Assembly: GCF_900091615.1 (NCBI RefSeq)
Contig: NZ_FMIA01000002.1
Span: 2,604,001-2,668,000 of the forward strand
Source: Micromonospora yangpuensis
GTDB taxonomy: Bacteria; Actinomycetota; Actinomycetes; Mycobacteriales; Micromonosporaceae
Reading direction: 5' to 3'
DNA: 64,000 nt
The notes below the pieces were generated by a model, which searched no databases, was not told the origin of the DNA, and worked only from the letters and a program-made list of their open reading frames with translations. Below are positions 8,100 through 16,034 of the stretch, one piece after another. Position 1 is the stretch's first letter, and each line of letters starts with the position of its first letter. The position numbers were made by a program, and so were the translations under genes.

Positions 8100-9686
8100 A
8101 TGACCGCATCCGCCGTGCCGGTGGAGCCACTCAAGGTGGGTCCCGGCCGAATGTCCCAGCGAGAGGTGCTGCAGGCCCTCTCCGGTCTGATGGTGGGCCT
8201 GTTCGTGGCGATCCTCGCCTCGACGGTGGTGGCCAACGCGCTGCCGCGCATCATCGCCGACCTCAACGGCAGCCAGACCGTCTACACCTGGATCGTCACC
8301 ACCGAGCTGCTGGCGATGACGGCCACCGTGCCGCTGTGGGGCAAGATGGCCGACCTCTACAGCAAGAAGCTGCTCATCCAGCTCTCGCTCGGCCTGTTCG
8401 TGCTCGGCTCGCTGATCGCCGGACTCACCCCCAACGTGGAGATCCTGCTGGTCAGCCGGGTCGTGCAGGGCATCGGCGCGGGCGGCATGACCGCCCTGGC
8501 GATGATCGTGATGGCGGCCATGATCCCGCCCCGGGAGCTGGGCCGGTACGCCGGCATCTTCGGCGCGGTCTTCGGCGTCGGCACCATCGCCGGCCCGCTG
8601 ATCGGTGGGGTCCTGGTGGACACCTCCTGGCTGGGCTGGCGCTGGTGCTTCCTGATCGGCGTACCGTTCAGCATCGTCTCCATCGCGTTGCTGCAGCGCA
8701 CCCTGCACCTGCCGGTGGTCCGCCGCAAGGCGAAGATCGACTGGTGGGGCGCGGCGCTGATCACCGCGGGCGTCTCCACCCTGCTGGTCTGGTCCTCGTT
8801 GGCCGGACACCGCTTCGCCTGGGCCTCGGGCTGGACCGCGCTGATGGTCGTCGGCGGCCTGGTGCTGCTGGCACTGGCGGTGTGGGTCGAGTCGAAGGTC
8901 GCCGAGCCGATCATCCCGCTCAAGATCTTCCGCAGTCGCACCGTCACCCTGACCACCGTGGCCAGCGTCCTGGTCGGCGTCGCGCTCTTCGGCGGCACGG
9001 TCTTCCTGTCGCAGTACTTCCAGACCTCGCTGGGTAAGTCGCCCACCGTCGCCGGGCTGATGAGCCTGCCGATGATTCTCGGCCTGCTGGTCTCCTCGAC
9101 CGTCGCCGGTCAGCTCATCACCAAGTTCGGCCGGTGGAAGATCTACCTGGTGGCCGGCGCGGCCGTGATGACCGTCGGCATGCTGTTGCTGAGCACCATC
9201 GACGCCGAGACCGGCGTACCGCTGCTCTCGCTCTACATGGTGGTGCTCGGCACCGGCGTGGGCATGCTGATGCAGAACCTGGTCCTCGCCGCGCAGAACG
9301 ACGTGCCCGCCCACGAGTTGGGCGCGGCGACCTCGGTGCTGACCTTCTTCCGCAGCATGGGCGGCGCGATCGGGGTGAGCGCCCTCGGCGCGGTGCTGGC
9401 CAACCGGGTGACCGGCCTGATGACCGAGCAGCTCGGCCCGGCCGCCGGGGCCGCCGGGGGCGGCACCACCGAGGTGCCCGACCTCTCCGCGCTGCCCGCC
9501 CCGGTCCTGGCGGTGGTCCGCGACGCGTACGCCACGGCCACCTCGGAGCTGTTCCTGATCGGCGCACCGATCGCCTTCCTCGCCCTGGTCGCGGTGGTCT
9601 TCATCCGGGAGAAGCCGCTGCACGAGGTAAGCGGCGACGAGCGGGCCCAGCAGGAGGCGTCGTCACCCGTGACCTTCGTCCACTGA
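8100..9686 (+). CDS. MFS transporter, DHA2 (14-TM, EmrB/QacA) family
   Basis: 528 residues with about 14 hydrophobic segments. Motif A is GKMADLYSKK after TM2. Motif C, GVGTIAGPLIGG, lies in TM5 and is diagnostic of antiporter-type drug efflux. The family exports drugs, dyes or natural products using the proton gradient in the cytoplasmic membrane. ATG 8100 follows GAGGAATCGACG. Pairing with the upstream TetR gene suggests ligand-induced efflux. The substrate is unknown. Confidence 0.93.
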   Translation: MTASAVPVEPLKVGPGRMSQREVLQALSGLMVGLFVAILASTVVANALPRIIADLNGSQTVYTWIVTTELLAMTATVPLWGKMADLYSKKLLIQLSLGLFVLGSLIAGLTPNVEILLVSRVVQGIGAGGMTALAMIVMAAMIPPRELGRYAGIFGAVFGVGTIAGPLIGGVLVDTSWLGWRWCFLIGVPFSIVSIALLQRTLHLPVVRRKAKIDWWGAALITAGVSTLLVWSSLAGHRFAWASGWTALMVVGGLVLLALAVWVESKVAEPIIPLKIFRSRTVTLTTVASVLVGVALFGGTVFLSQYFQTSLGKSPTVAGLMSLPMILGLLVSSTVAGQLITKFGRWKIYLVAGAAVMTVGMLLLSTIDAETGVPLLSLYMVVLGTGVGMLMQNLVLAAQNDVPAHELGAATSVLTFFRSMGGAIGVSALGAVLANRVTGLMTEQLGPAAGAAGGGTTEVPDLSALPAPVLAVVRDAYATATSELFLIGAPIAFLALVAVVFIREKPLHEVSGDERAQQEASSPVTFVH

Positions 9687-9753
9687 TCGAGTTTTATAGC
9701 GATATGGGGTTTTTGTTACCTTAAGTCCGTTTAGTCTCGGGTCGATGTGACCC

Positions 9754-9770
9754 CTCCCGACCGTCGGGAG
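9754..9770. promoter_or_regulatory. 17-bp palindrome in the leader of the LPXTG protein gene
   Basis: CTCCCGAC-C-GTCGGGAG is a perfect dyad 24 bp before GTG 9795, downstream of an AT-rich promoter-like patch (9690-9735). It could be an operator or a 5-prime leader hairpin. There is no uridine tract, so a terminator is unlikely. Confidence 0.45.
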
Positions 9771-9794
9771 GCGAGACGGACAAGAGGCGACAGC

Positions 9795-10817
9795 GTGAAA
9801 CTGGGAAGACGAATCGCATCGGTGGCGACAGTGGTCGTCGCGGGCACGGGATTCGCGGGCTTCGTCGCTCTGGCGACCGGCGGTCCCGCCGTGGCGGCAC
9901 CGGGTGACGCGAGCGCGCGGGGCGTGGTGGTCGATCTCTCCGCCAGCGTCCTCGGGACGACTGTCATCAGCGCCAACGCGACCATCGGCAGCGCCACGGC
10001 TCCGCCCGGTGGGGGCACCGATACCACCACCGGCCTGGCCGTGACGATCCCCGGAGCCGTCGGGGTGACCGCCAGCGGCACCGTGGTGGAGGTCAGCGCC
10101 ACCCGGGGTCCGACCGCATCGTCGGCCAACGCCGACATCGCCGCGCTGGCCCTCGGCGTGCTGGGGGTGCCGGTGGTCGACGCGGAGCTGATCACCGCCG
10201 CGGTGAACTGCCCGCAGGTAGGCACCCTCACCGCCGACACCACCGTCGTCGGACTGAACCTGTTCGGCACGCCCGTCGTGCTGGTGCCGAACACCCCGGG
10301 GGTGACCGCGAGCGCCGCGGTGACCGTCCCCGGGCTGACCGAGGCCAGCCTGACCGTCACCCTGACCAGCGTCGAGGCGGTCACCGCCGACACCGCCGCC
10401 GCCGTCGCCGTGCAGGCCAGCATCCAGCTGACCGGGACGATCGTCGGGGGTCAGGTCCTGGACATCCCGGTCGGTACGGTGATCCTGGCCGAGGCGGCGT
10501 GCGAGCGGCCGTTGGCGCCGACCTCGCCGACCGCCACCCCGACCCAGCCCACGGCCTCGCCGACGGTCACCCCGACCGCCTCGCCGACCCAGCCCACGGC
10601 CTCCCCGACGGTGTCGCCCACGGTCTCGCCGACGCAGCCGACGGTCTCCCCGACGGTCTCGCCGACCTACCCGCACCCGACCAGGCATCCGCACCTGCCG
10701 GTGACCGGCGACAGTGCCTCCGGTCTGTTCTGGACCCTCGGAGTCGGCACCGGGATGGTCCTGGCCGGCGTCACCGTCCTGACCATCATCCGCCGACGCC
10801 GATCCATCGAGACGTGA
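9795..10817 (+). CDS. Secreted cell-wall protein with LPVTG sortase motif and Thr/Pro repeat stalk
   Basis: 340 residues from GTG 9795 (MKLGRRIASVATVVVAG, a signal peptide ending near AVAAP). An earlier start at 9747 lies in the palindrome and has no ribosome site. Residues about 35-245 are Val/Thr/Ala-rich beta-type sequence with internal similarity (ITAAVNCPQVGTL-like blocks). A stalk of SPTV/TPTQPTA repeats (about 247-295) follows, then LPVTG at 301-305, a hydrophobic segment and an RRRR tail. This is the sorting-signal architecture for sortase-mediated attachment to peptidoglycan. No sortase gene is in the window. The ligand or function is unknown. Confidence 0.8.
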   Translation: MKLGRRIASVATVVVAGTGFAGFVALATGGPAVAAPGDASARGVVVDLSASVLGTTVISANATIGSATAPPGGGTDTTTGLAVTIPGAVGVTASGTVVEVSATRGPTASSANADIAALALGVLGVPVVDAELITAAVNCPQVGTLTADTTVVGLNLFGTPVVLVPNTPGVTASAAVTVPGLTEASLTVTLTSVEAVTADTAAAVAVQASIQLTGTIVGGQVLDIPVGTVILAEAACERPLAPTSPTATPTQPTASPTVTPTASPTQPTASPTVSPTVSPTQPTVSPTVSPTYPHPTRHPHLPVTGDSASGLFWTLGVGTGMVLAGVTVLTIIRRRRSIET

Positions 10818-10847
10818 CGGCCAGCGGTCGACCCTGAGTCGACCTGA

Positions 10848-10878
10848 GTGGGCCCCGGGCGAACCGCCCGGGGCCCAC
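10848..10878. terminator. Bidirectional hairpin terminator
   Basis: A perfect 13-bp GC stem (GTGGGCCCCGGGC paired with GCCCGGGGCCCAC) with loop GAACC. It lies between the stop of the LPXTG gene on the plus strand and the stop of a small minus-strand gene, as expected for convergent transcription. No T-run follows, which is usual in high-GC actinomycetes. Confidence 0.85.
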
Positions 10879-10886
10879 CGCGCCGT

Positions 10887-11048
10887 TCAGGTGCTGTCGC
10901 GGTGCCGGCGGGCCCACCCGACGAACCGCCGGAACAACTCCGCCGGCGCGGCACAGACCCGGCACCGCCAGGTCGGCCGGGCCGCCACGTGCCGCCGCAA
11001 CACCGCCACCGACACCCCCGTGTCCGTCGCTCGCCGCACCCCGGTCAC
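10887..11048 (-). CDS. Small protein with WRCRVC Cys motif, apparently internally shortened
   Basis: 53 residues from GTG 11048. The middle reads RPTWRCRVCAAPAELFRRFVGWARR. In actinomycetes a family of small proteins of about 80-100 residues carries W-x-C-x-x-C-G-x-P-W-P-C, then a helical section ending AELF-x-RFLxWTR, and lies next to DUF5753-type XRE regulators. Here the WxCxxC half runs directly into the AELF half, so the middle seems deleted. It is divergent from the damaged XRE gene and ends at the bidirectional terminator. Family recall is from pattern recognition. Whether it is functional or a relic is open. Confidence 0.45.
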   Translation of the reverse strand: MTGVRRATDTGVSVAVLRRHVAARPTWRCRVCAAPAELFRRFVGWARRHRDST

Positions 11049-11198
11049 CGTGCCCGGCCGCGCCGAGGCCCGCCGCCGACCAGCCGGATCGCCGTCCGCA
11101 GGAGACTCCGACCGGGTACGCCGGACGGCTCGACCGGCACCGGAAGGTGCCGGTCCGGGCAGCCGCTCCACCGCAGCCCCCGCAGACGCAGCAGCACG

Positions 11199-12088
11199 GT
11201 GCCACGGCGGCAACTCGGCAGATACCTGCGCGAGCTGCGGGAGAACGCGTACGTGACGGTGACGGCGGCGGCCAAGGCCCTGGAGTGGTCCGGCCCCCGG
11301 ATCTGGCGGTACGAGAGCGGCCAGGTGCCGATGCACCCCAACGACAACGACATCGACGCGATGTGCCGGCTCTACGGGGCCGACCCGGAGACCACCGAGC
11401 GGCTGCGCGCCCTGGCCGGGGAGACCCGGGCCAAGGGCTGGTGGCACAGCTACGACAACGTGATCAAGGACTGGTTCCGCCTGTACGTCGGCCTCGAAGC
11501 CGCCGCCAGCGTGATCCGGCAGTACGAGGTCAGTGTGATTCCGGGTCTGCTCCAGACGGTCGAGTACATGACCGAGGTGATCGCCACCGATCATCCGACG
11601 ATGAGTGAGCAGGACCGAGCGGGCCGGGTGGACGTGCGCCTACGCCGGCAGCGGTTGTTGGCCGTGTGGTGCCGGTGGCACCGCGCCTTGAGGTGATCCT
11701 GAACGAGGCGGCGCTCCGTCGGCCACTGCGGGACCTGAACGCCATGGCCCGGCAGTTGGACGCCCTGGTAGTCACCGGACGGCAGCACAACGTCCAACTC
11801 CGGGTGCTGCCGCTCGCCGCCGGACTGCCTCGTTGGTCGGCCGCGCCGCCGTTCGTACTGTTCGACTTCCCTGCGGAGAACGTCCGGGCGCAGGAACCGT
11901 CGACGGTGTACATGGACGGTCCCTGTGGGGCGGTCTACCTGGACCGGCCGCACGAGATCGAGACCTACGAGGACATCTGGCGCGGGCTGGTCGAGCGGGT
12001 GTTGGATGAGGACGAGTCCGGTGAGTTGATCACGGCTCTGGCGAAGGAGCGGAGCGTACCCGGGCGATGCCGGCGGCGACGGCGGTGA
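11199..12088 (+). pseudogene. XRE-family regulator with DUF5753 domain, broken by a frameshift
   Basis: The first frame (GTG 11199 to about 11660) encodes an XRE helix-turn-helix (LGRYLRELRENAYVTVTAAA ... SGPRIWRYESG) and the first half of DUF5753 (WWHSYDNVIKDWFRLYVGLE, VIPGLLQT). Near 11660-11670 the reading slips and that frame ends at 11696 with an unrelated tail. The rest of DUF5753 ([51 protein letters not shown]) continues in a frame shifted by one base to 12088. A one-base loss explains this. Family members are about 280 residues in one frame. It could be a true pseudogene or a base-call error. Confidence 0.75.
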
Positions 12089-12218
12089 AGCCGGTGGCGG
12101 CGGCGCGGGCGGCGGTCTCCTGGGCCTGGTGGTCGGCGGCGGCGGTGAGGCTCTGCGCCCGTTCGACGCCGGTCAGCAGGGTACGCAGTTCGCCGGTGAT
12201 CTCTTCGACAGAGGACAT
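12030..12218 (-). CDS. Short helical protein, possibly a truncated DUF6244-like gene
   Basis: 62 residues opening MSSVEEITGELRTLLTGVERAQ and rich in Ala helices (AADHQAQETAARAAATGF). It resembles the N-terminal third of Ala-rich helical proteins of Micromonosporaceae (DUF6244-like), which are much longer. Here the sequence stops at 12030 inside the 3' end of the converging DUF5753 reading frame, so the remainder may have been lost where the two genes were joined. GAGGTG upstream of ATG 12218 is a fair ribosome site. Function unknown. Confidence 0.4.
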   Translation of the reverse strand: MSSVEEITGELRTLLTGVERAQSLTAAADHQAQETAARAAATGFTAVAAGIARVRSAPSPEP

Positions 12219-12660
12219 GATCGGGCACCTCGCACGGGTGAGGGATGGGTGCGAGGGTCGAAACTACCCCCGTTGCGAAACCACTTTCACGTTCGGCTGT
12301 CCCCGGCGGACAGCGGGCCGCGGCGGCACCGCGGCCGGCGCCGCCCGGCGTGCTGCCACCGCCGAACGGGAGCGGCTGCACGCCCTGGCCGTCCGAATGC
12401 ATGCTCGCCGGTCGTACCTAACACGGCCTGATGCCGAACTCGCCCCGAGGTGTCGCCCTCGACCTGCCTTCCGGTGCTGTGACGGAGTGTGGCTCCACAG
12501 GTCACCTTCTGTCAGATCCTCTGAGCGAACTCTGAGGTTTCAGGCGCCCCATGGTGGGGTGCGCCAGCCTACTGTTATCCATCGATGTTCGGCGATTGTT
12601 CGCCGCCGCTTCGGACCCTGTTCACCGGTCAGAGCCGCATGGGCGCCTGGAGGAGCCGTT
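12219..12660. other. 442-bp region without a supported gene
   Basis: It holds the promoter region of the small minus-strand gene (AT-richer 12240-12290, with GAAAC repeated at about 12259 and 12278) and the leader of the DUF4956 operon. Reading frames crossing it have no family match and atypical composition. A bulged inverted repeat (12543-12565) and a ribosome site GGAGGAG (12647-12653) are the only elements I can support. Confidence 0.6.
12543..12565. promoter_or_regulatory. Bulged inverted repeat upstream of the DUF4956 operon
   Basis: GGCGC-CCCA (12543-12551) pairs with TGGG and GCGCC (12555-12565) around one bulged T. It lies 96 bp before ATG 12661 and is preceded by the tandem motif CTCTGAG (twice, 12515-12536). 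It may be an operator, perhaps for the orphan OmpR-type regulator at the far end of the locus, or a leader hairpin. Confidence 0.4.
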
Positions 12661-13251
12661 ATGTCACGTTTGGTGCTGGTCGGGATAAACCTGATCGCTG
12701 TGAGCCTGCTCGTCTTCGGGATGTACCTACCCCGGCACCGGCGGCGGGATCTCGTGGTGGCCTACCTCGGGGTCAACGTGGGTGTTTTCGCCGTCGCCAC
12801 CTCGCTGAGCAACAGCACGGTCGGCGCCGGCCTCGGGTTGGGACTGTTCGGTGTGCTGTCGATCATTCGCCTGCGCTCCACCGAGTTGGACCAGCACGAG
12901 GTCGCGTACTACTTCTCCGCGCTCGCCCTGGGCATCCTCGGCCCACTTGCCGGTACCTCGCTCTGGGTGGTCGCCGCGCTGACCGGGCTGATCCTGGCGG
13001 TGATGTACATCGGGGACCATCCCCGCATGCTGCGCCGACATCGGCGACATCTGCTGGTGCTCGACACCGCCTTCACCGATCCGATCGCCCTCACCGCGCA
13101 CCTGGAACAGTTGCTTGGCGCGCGGGTCTACGCCGCCAACGTCGAACGGCTCGATCTGGTCAACGACACCACGGTCGTCGACGTGCGGTACTCGCAGCCA
13201 GCCTCGGCCGCGACTGCCCGACGCGCCGTCGAGGTCGGAGCCGGTCGATGA
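12661..13251 (+). CDS. DUF4956 family membrane protein
   Basis: 196 residues. Four hydrophobic segments lie at about 5-22, 32-50, 55-70 and 90-120. Between them is the family core SNSTVGAGLGLGLFGVLSIIRLRSTELDQHEVAYYF, where ...GLFGxLSIIRxRS... is the DUF4956 hallmark. A soluble C-terminal domain (130-196) follows. DUF4956 genes regularly neighbour VTC-domain polyphosphate polymerases, so this may be a membrane partner of that enzyme. It overlaps the next gene by ATGA. ATG 12661 has GGAGGAG upstream. Confidence 0.88.
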   Translation: MSRLVLVGINLIAVSLLVFGMYLPRHRRRDLVVAYLGVNVGVFAVATSLSNSTVGAGLGLGLFGVLSIIRLRSTELDQHEVAYYFSALALGILGPLAGTSLWVVAALTGLILAVMYIGDHPRMLRRHRRHLLVLDTAFTDPIALTAHLEQLLGARVYAANVERLDLVNDTTVVDVRYSQPASAATARRAVEVGAGR

Positions 13252-14081
13252 TCGCGATATCGAGCTGTACGGGTGCCCTGACCGGTTTTCTGCCGATAGG
13301 TCTCGCGGAGCTGACGGAACGGGCGGCGCTGCAGACCCGGGTCGACCGCAAGTATCTGGTACCCCTCGCCGAGGTGCCGAGGCTACTTACCGCACTGCAG
13401 CCGGTCGGCCAGGTACTGACGATCGACGGTCTGCGGACCTTCCGCTACGAGTCTGTCTACTTCGACACTCCCGACCTGGTCAGCTTTCGACTCACCGCGC
13501 ACCGACGCCGCCGCCGGTTCAAGGTCAGGACGCGGACCTACCTCGACTCCGGCCACTGCTGGTTGGAGGTGAAGACCGAGGGCGTTCGTGGCGGCACGGT
13601 CAAGGAACGGGTCCCGTACCGTCGCGACGACAGCACCGTGCTGTCTCCCGGGCGGTCCTTCGTCGACGGGGTGCTCGGCCCCGTCACGGACGGGCGGGCC
13701 CTGACGTTCGCACCGACACTTGTCACCCGGTACCTACGCACCACGCTCTACCTGCCCACGGGCGGGAGCCGGGCGACCGTCGACGTGGGGCTGTCCTGGG
13801 AGGACGAGTCCGGCCGTCGACTGGACCTGCCCGACCTCGCGATCGTGGAGACGAAGACCGCCTCCGCCGTTTCCCCCGTCGACCGGCTGCTCTGGCGTAA
13901 CGGCCACCGTCCGGTGGCGGTCTCCAAGTACGCCACGGGTCTGGCCGCACTCCACCCCGATCTGCCCGCCGCCCGGTGGCGGCGCATTCTCCGGCGACAC
14001 TTCGTGCCCACCGCGGGTGCCACGCAGCTGGGTGAGCTGTTCGATCGGCCGGCGGAGCAGTCGCGACTCCCACTCGGCTGA
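13248..14081 (+). CDS. Polyphosphate polymerase, VTC domain
   Basis: 277 residues from ATG 13248, coupled to the DUF4956 gene. Tunnel-lining basic residues typical of VTC catalytic domains are visible in order: RVDRKYLVP, YFDTPDLVSFRLTAHRRRRRF, KVRTRTY, LEVKTE, VKERVPY, TRYLR, VDVGLSWED, VETKT and SKYATGL. The yeast VTC complex makes polyphosphate from ATP with metal bound by the Glu residues; bacterial stand-alone VTC proteins are assumed to do likewise. Context (membrane DUF4956 plus secreted beta-helix protein) hints at polymer made at the membrane for the envelope. That link is inferred. Confidence 0.88.
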   Translation: MIAISSCTGALTGFLPIGLAELTERAALQTRVDRKYLVPLAEVPRLLTALQPVGQVLTIDGLRTFRYESVYFDTPDLVSFRLTAHRRRRRFKVRTRTYLDSGHCWLEVKTEGVRGGTVKERVPYRRDDSTVLSPGRSFVDGVLGPVTDGRALTFAPTLVTRYLRTTLYLPTGGSRATVDVGLSWEDESGRRLDLPDLAIVETKTASAVSPVDRLLWRNGHRPVAVSKYATGLAALHPDLPAARWRRILRRHFVPTAGATQLGELFDRPAEQSRLPLG

Positions 14082-14119
14082 CGGATCGACCGTCAGCTCA
14101 CGACAGACAGGATGGACAG

Positions 14120-15913
14120 ATGAGACTCTCCCCGAGACCGGGCCCCGACGGCGGACGCCGTGCTCCGGCCCGGACTGCCGGCCGCGCGGGCCTGGCGATC
14201 GTCGCCGCGACCGCGACTGCCCTCTGGGCCGGCGTCCCGCAGGCGGTAGCTGCCGGTCCCGCCGACGTGGGACTGCTCGCGGCCGGTCCCGCCGCTGCCC
14301 AGGCCATGGCCGCCAACCAGGCGGACCACGACGATCCCGCTGATCACAACTGGAACAGCGGATCCGTCGTGCCCGTGACGCTGACCGGCGGCTCCGCCAC
14401 CTCCGCTGGCCCCGGCATCAGCGTCAGCGGCGCGGTGGTCACGGTGACCACGGCAGGCACCTACCAGTTCACCGGCACGCTCACCAACGGTCGGATCGTG
14501 GTGAACGCGACCGGGACGGGGATGGTCCGACTGATCCTGGCCGGCGTCACGGTGAACAACTCCACCGGGGCCGCGCTGCAGGTCGATGCCGCTGGTGAGG
14601 TGATGGTGGTCCTGGCCGCAGGTACCACCAACCGGCTCAGCGACGCCAGTAGCTACGTCTACCCCGACCCGACGGTGGACGAGCCCAACGCGGCCCTGTT
14701 CAGCAAGGCCAATCTGACGATCGCCGGCACCGGCACGCTGGACGTGCGGGGCAACGCATACGACGGAATCGCCAGCAAGGACGGCCTGGTGGTCACCGGT
14801 GGGACGATCGTCGTGAACGCTCTCGACGACGGCATCCGAGGCAAGGACTACCTGCTGGTCGAGGGTGGCACGGTCACCGTCACCGCCGGCGGGGACGGGC
14901 TCAAGTCCGATGAGGACGGCACCGCCGCGGCAGGCTACGTCGCCGTCGCCAACGGGACCGTGACGGTGACCGCGAGCGGGGACGGCGTCGACGCGGCCAG
15001 CGACGTGGTCGTCTGGGGCGGTGTGCTCGGAGTGCGGGCCGGCGGCGGCAGCAGCGTCCCGGTCGGCAGCTCCTCCACCAAGGGAATCAAGGCCGGAACG
15101 CTGCTCGTGGTCAGTGAGGGGCGGGTCACCGTCGACTCCTCCGACGACGGGGTCCACTCGGACGGGGCGTTGACCGTTGACGGCGGCACCGTGACGGTGG
15201 CCACCGGTGACGACGGCCTCAAGGCCGGCTCGACCCTGACCGTCGCCGCCGGTTCGGTCACCGTCAGCCGTTCGTACGAGGCACTGGAGGCGTTGAAGGT
15301 GTCGGTGACCGGGGGAACGGTCAACGTGACCGCCACCGACGACGCGGTCAACGCGGTGGAGGAGGGCCTCAACGAGTTCGTGATCGCCCCGAACGCGTGG
15401 ATCCGGATCTCGGGCGGCACGCTGGTGGCCAGCGGTGGCACCGACGGGCTGGACTCGAACGGCACCTTCACCCTGTCAGGTGGCACGGTGGTGGTGAGCG
15501 GGTCACCCACCCGGGGCGGTGGCGAAGGCGGCCTGGACTCCAACGGCGCCGCCACCTTCACGGGCGGCACGATGCTCTCCTCCGGGCTCAGCGCCTCCAC
15601 CGTCACCCTGCCGACGAGCGGCCAGGGCTGGGTGTCGGTGCGGTTCAGCGCCGTGCAGGCGGTCGGCACCATCGTGCACCTGGCCACCACCTCCGGTACG
15701 CAGCTTGCGACCTTCCGGGCCGAGAAGCGGTTCCAGGAGGTCGTCCTCACCAGCAACCAGATCACCCGGGGCGCCAGCTACCGGGTCTACACCGGCGGCA
15801 GCGTCTCGGGTACGGCGGTCGGTGGCGGAACGTACCTCGGCGGCACCCTCTCCGGGACGCTGCACTCCACGGTGGTCGCCGGTCAACGTACCGGTGGTGG
15901 GCCGCGCCCCTGA
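14120..15913 (+). CDS. Secreted beta-helix carbohydrate-binding protein (DUF4353 / Cthe_2159-like)
   Basis: 597 residues. A signal peptide of about 45 residues (AGLAIVAATATALWAGVPQAVA) is followed by a head domain (GSVVPVTLTGGSA) and then repeated units of about 20-25 residues such as GGTVTVTAGGDGLKSDE, DSSDDGVHSDGALTVDGG and TATDDAVNAVEE. The alternating GGT-x-V and DDG motifs mark the calcium-binding right-handed parallel beta-helix of the Cthe_2159 family, whose type member binds cellulose and polygalacturonate. The C-terminal 130 residues form a beta-sandwich-like end without an anchor. It is last in the DUF4956-VTC operon (38 bp gap). Confidence 0.87.
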   Translation: MRLSPRPGPDGGRRAPARTAGRAGLAIVAATATALWAGVPQAVAAGPADVGLLAAGPAAAQAMAANQADHDDPADHNWNSGSVVPVTLTGGSATSAGPGISVSGAVVTVTTAGTYQFTGTLTNGRIVVNATGTGMVRLILAGVTVNNSTGAALQVDAAGEVMVVLAAGTTNRLSDASSYVYPDPTVDEPNAALFSKANLTIAGTGTLDVRGNAYDGIASKDGLVVTGGTIVVNALDDGIRGKDYLLVEGGTVTVTAGGDGLKSDEDGTAAAGYVAVANGTVTVTASGDGVDAASDVVVWGGVLGVRAGGGSSVPVGSSSTKGIKAGTLLVVSEGRVTVDSSDDGVHSDGALTVDGGTVTVATGDDGLKAGSTLTVAAGSVTVSRSYEALEALKVSVTGGTVNVTATDDAVNAVEEGLNEFVIAPNAWIRISGGTLVASGGTDGLDSNGTFTLSGGTVVVSGSPTRGGGEGGLDSNGAATFTGGTMLSSGLSASTVTLPTSGQGWVSVRFSAVQAVGTIVHLATTSGTQLATFRAEKRFQEVVLTSNQITRGASYRVYTGGSVSGTAVGGGTYLGGTLSGTLHSTVVAGQRTGGGPRP

Positions 15914-15954
15914 CCAGCGCAGAGGGCAGTAGCCCCGGGTAGCCGCCTTCGGGA

Positions 15955-15983
15955 TCCAGGGCCTCCTCCTCGGGGGCCCTGGA
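15955..15983. terminator. Hairpin terminator between converging genes
   Basis: Perfect 9-bp stem TCCAGGGCC / GGCCCTGGA with an 11-base loop. It sits between the beta-helix gene stop and the stop of the minus-strand regulator, so it serves both. Confidence 0.8.
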
Positions 15984-16034
15984 CGACCCTTGCGCCCAGG
16001 TGGTCGGCGGACCGCGGTGCCCGTCGTCATGGAC

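Noticed and set aside
12285..12480. Possible relic of a coding region (frame containing TAERERLHALAVRMHARR)
   Set aside because: Short helical-looking fragment without start, ribosome site or recognisable family; not enough to call.
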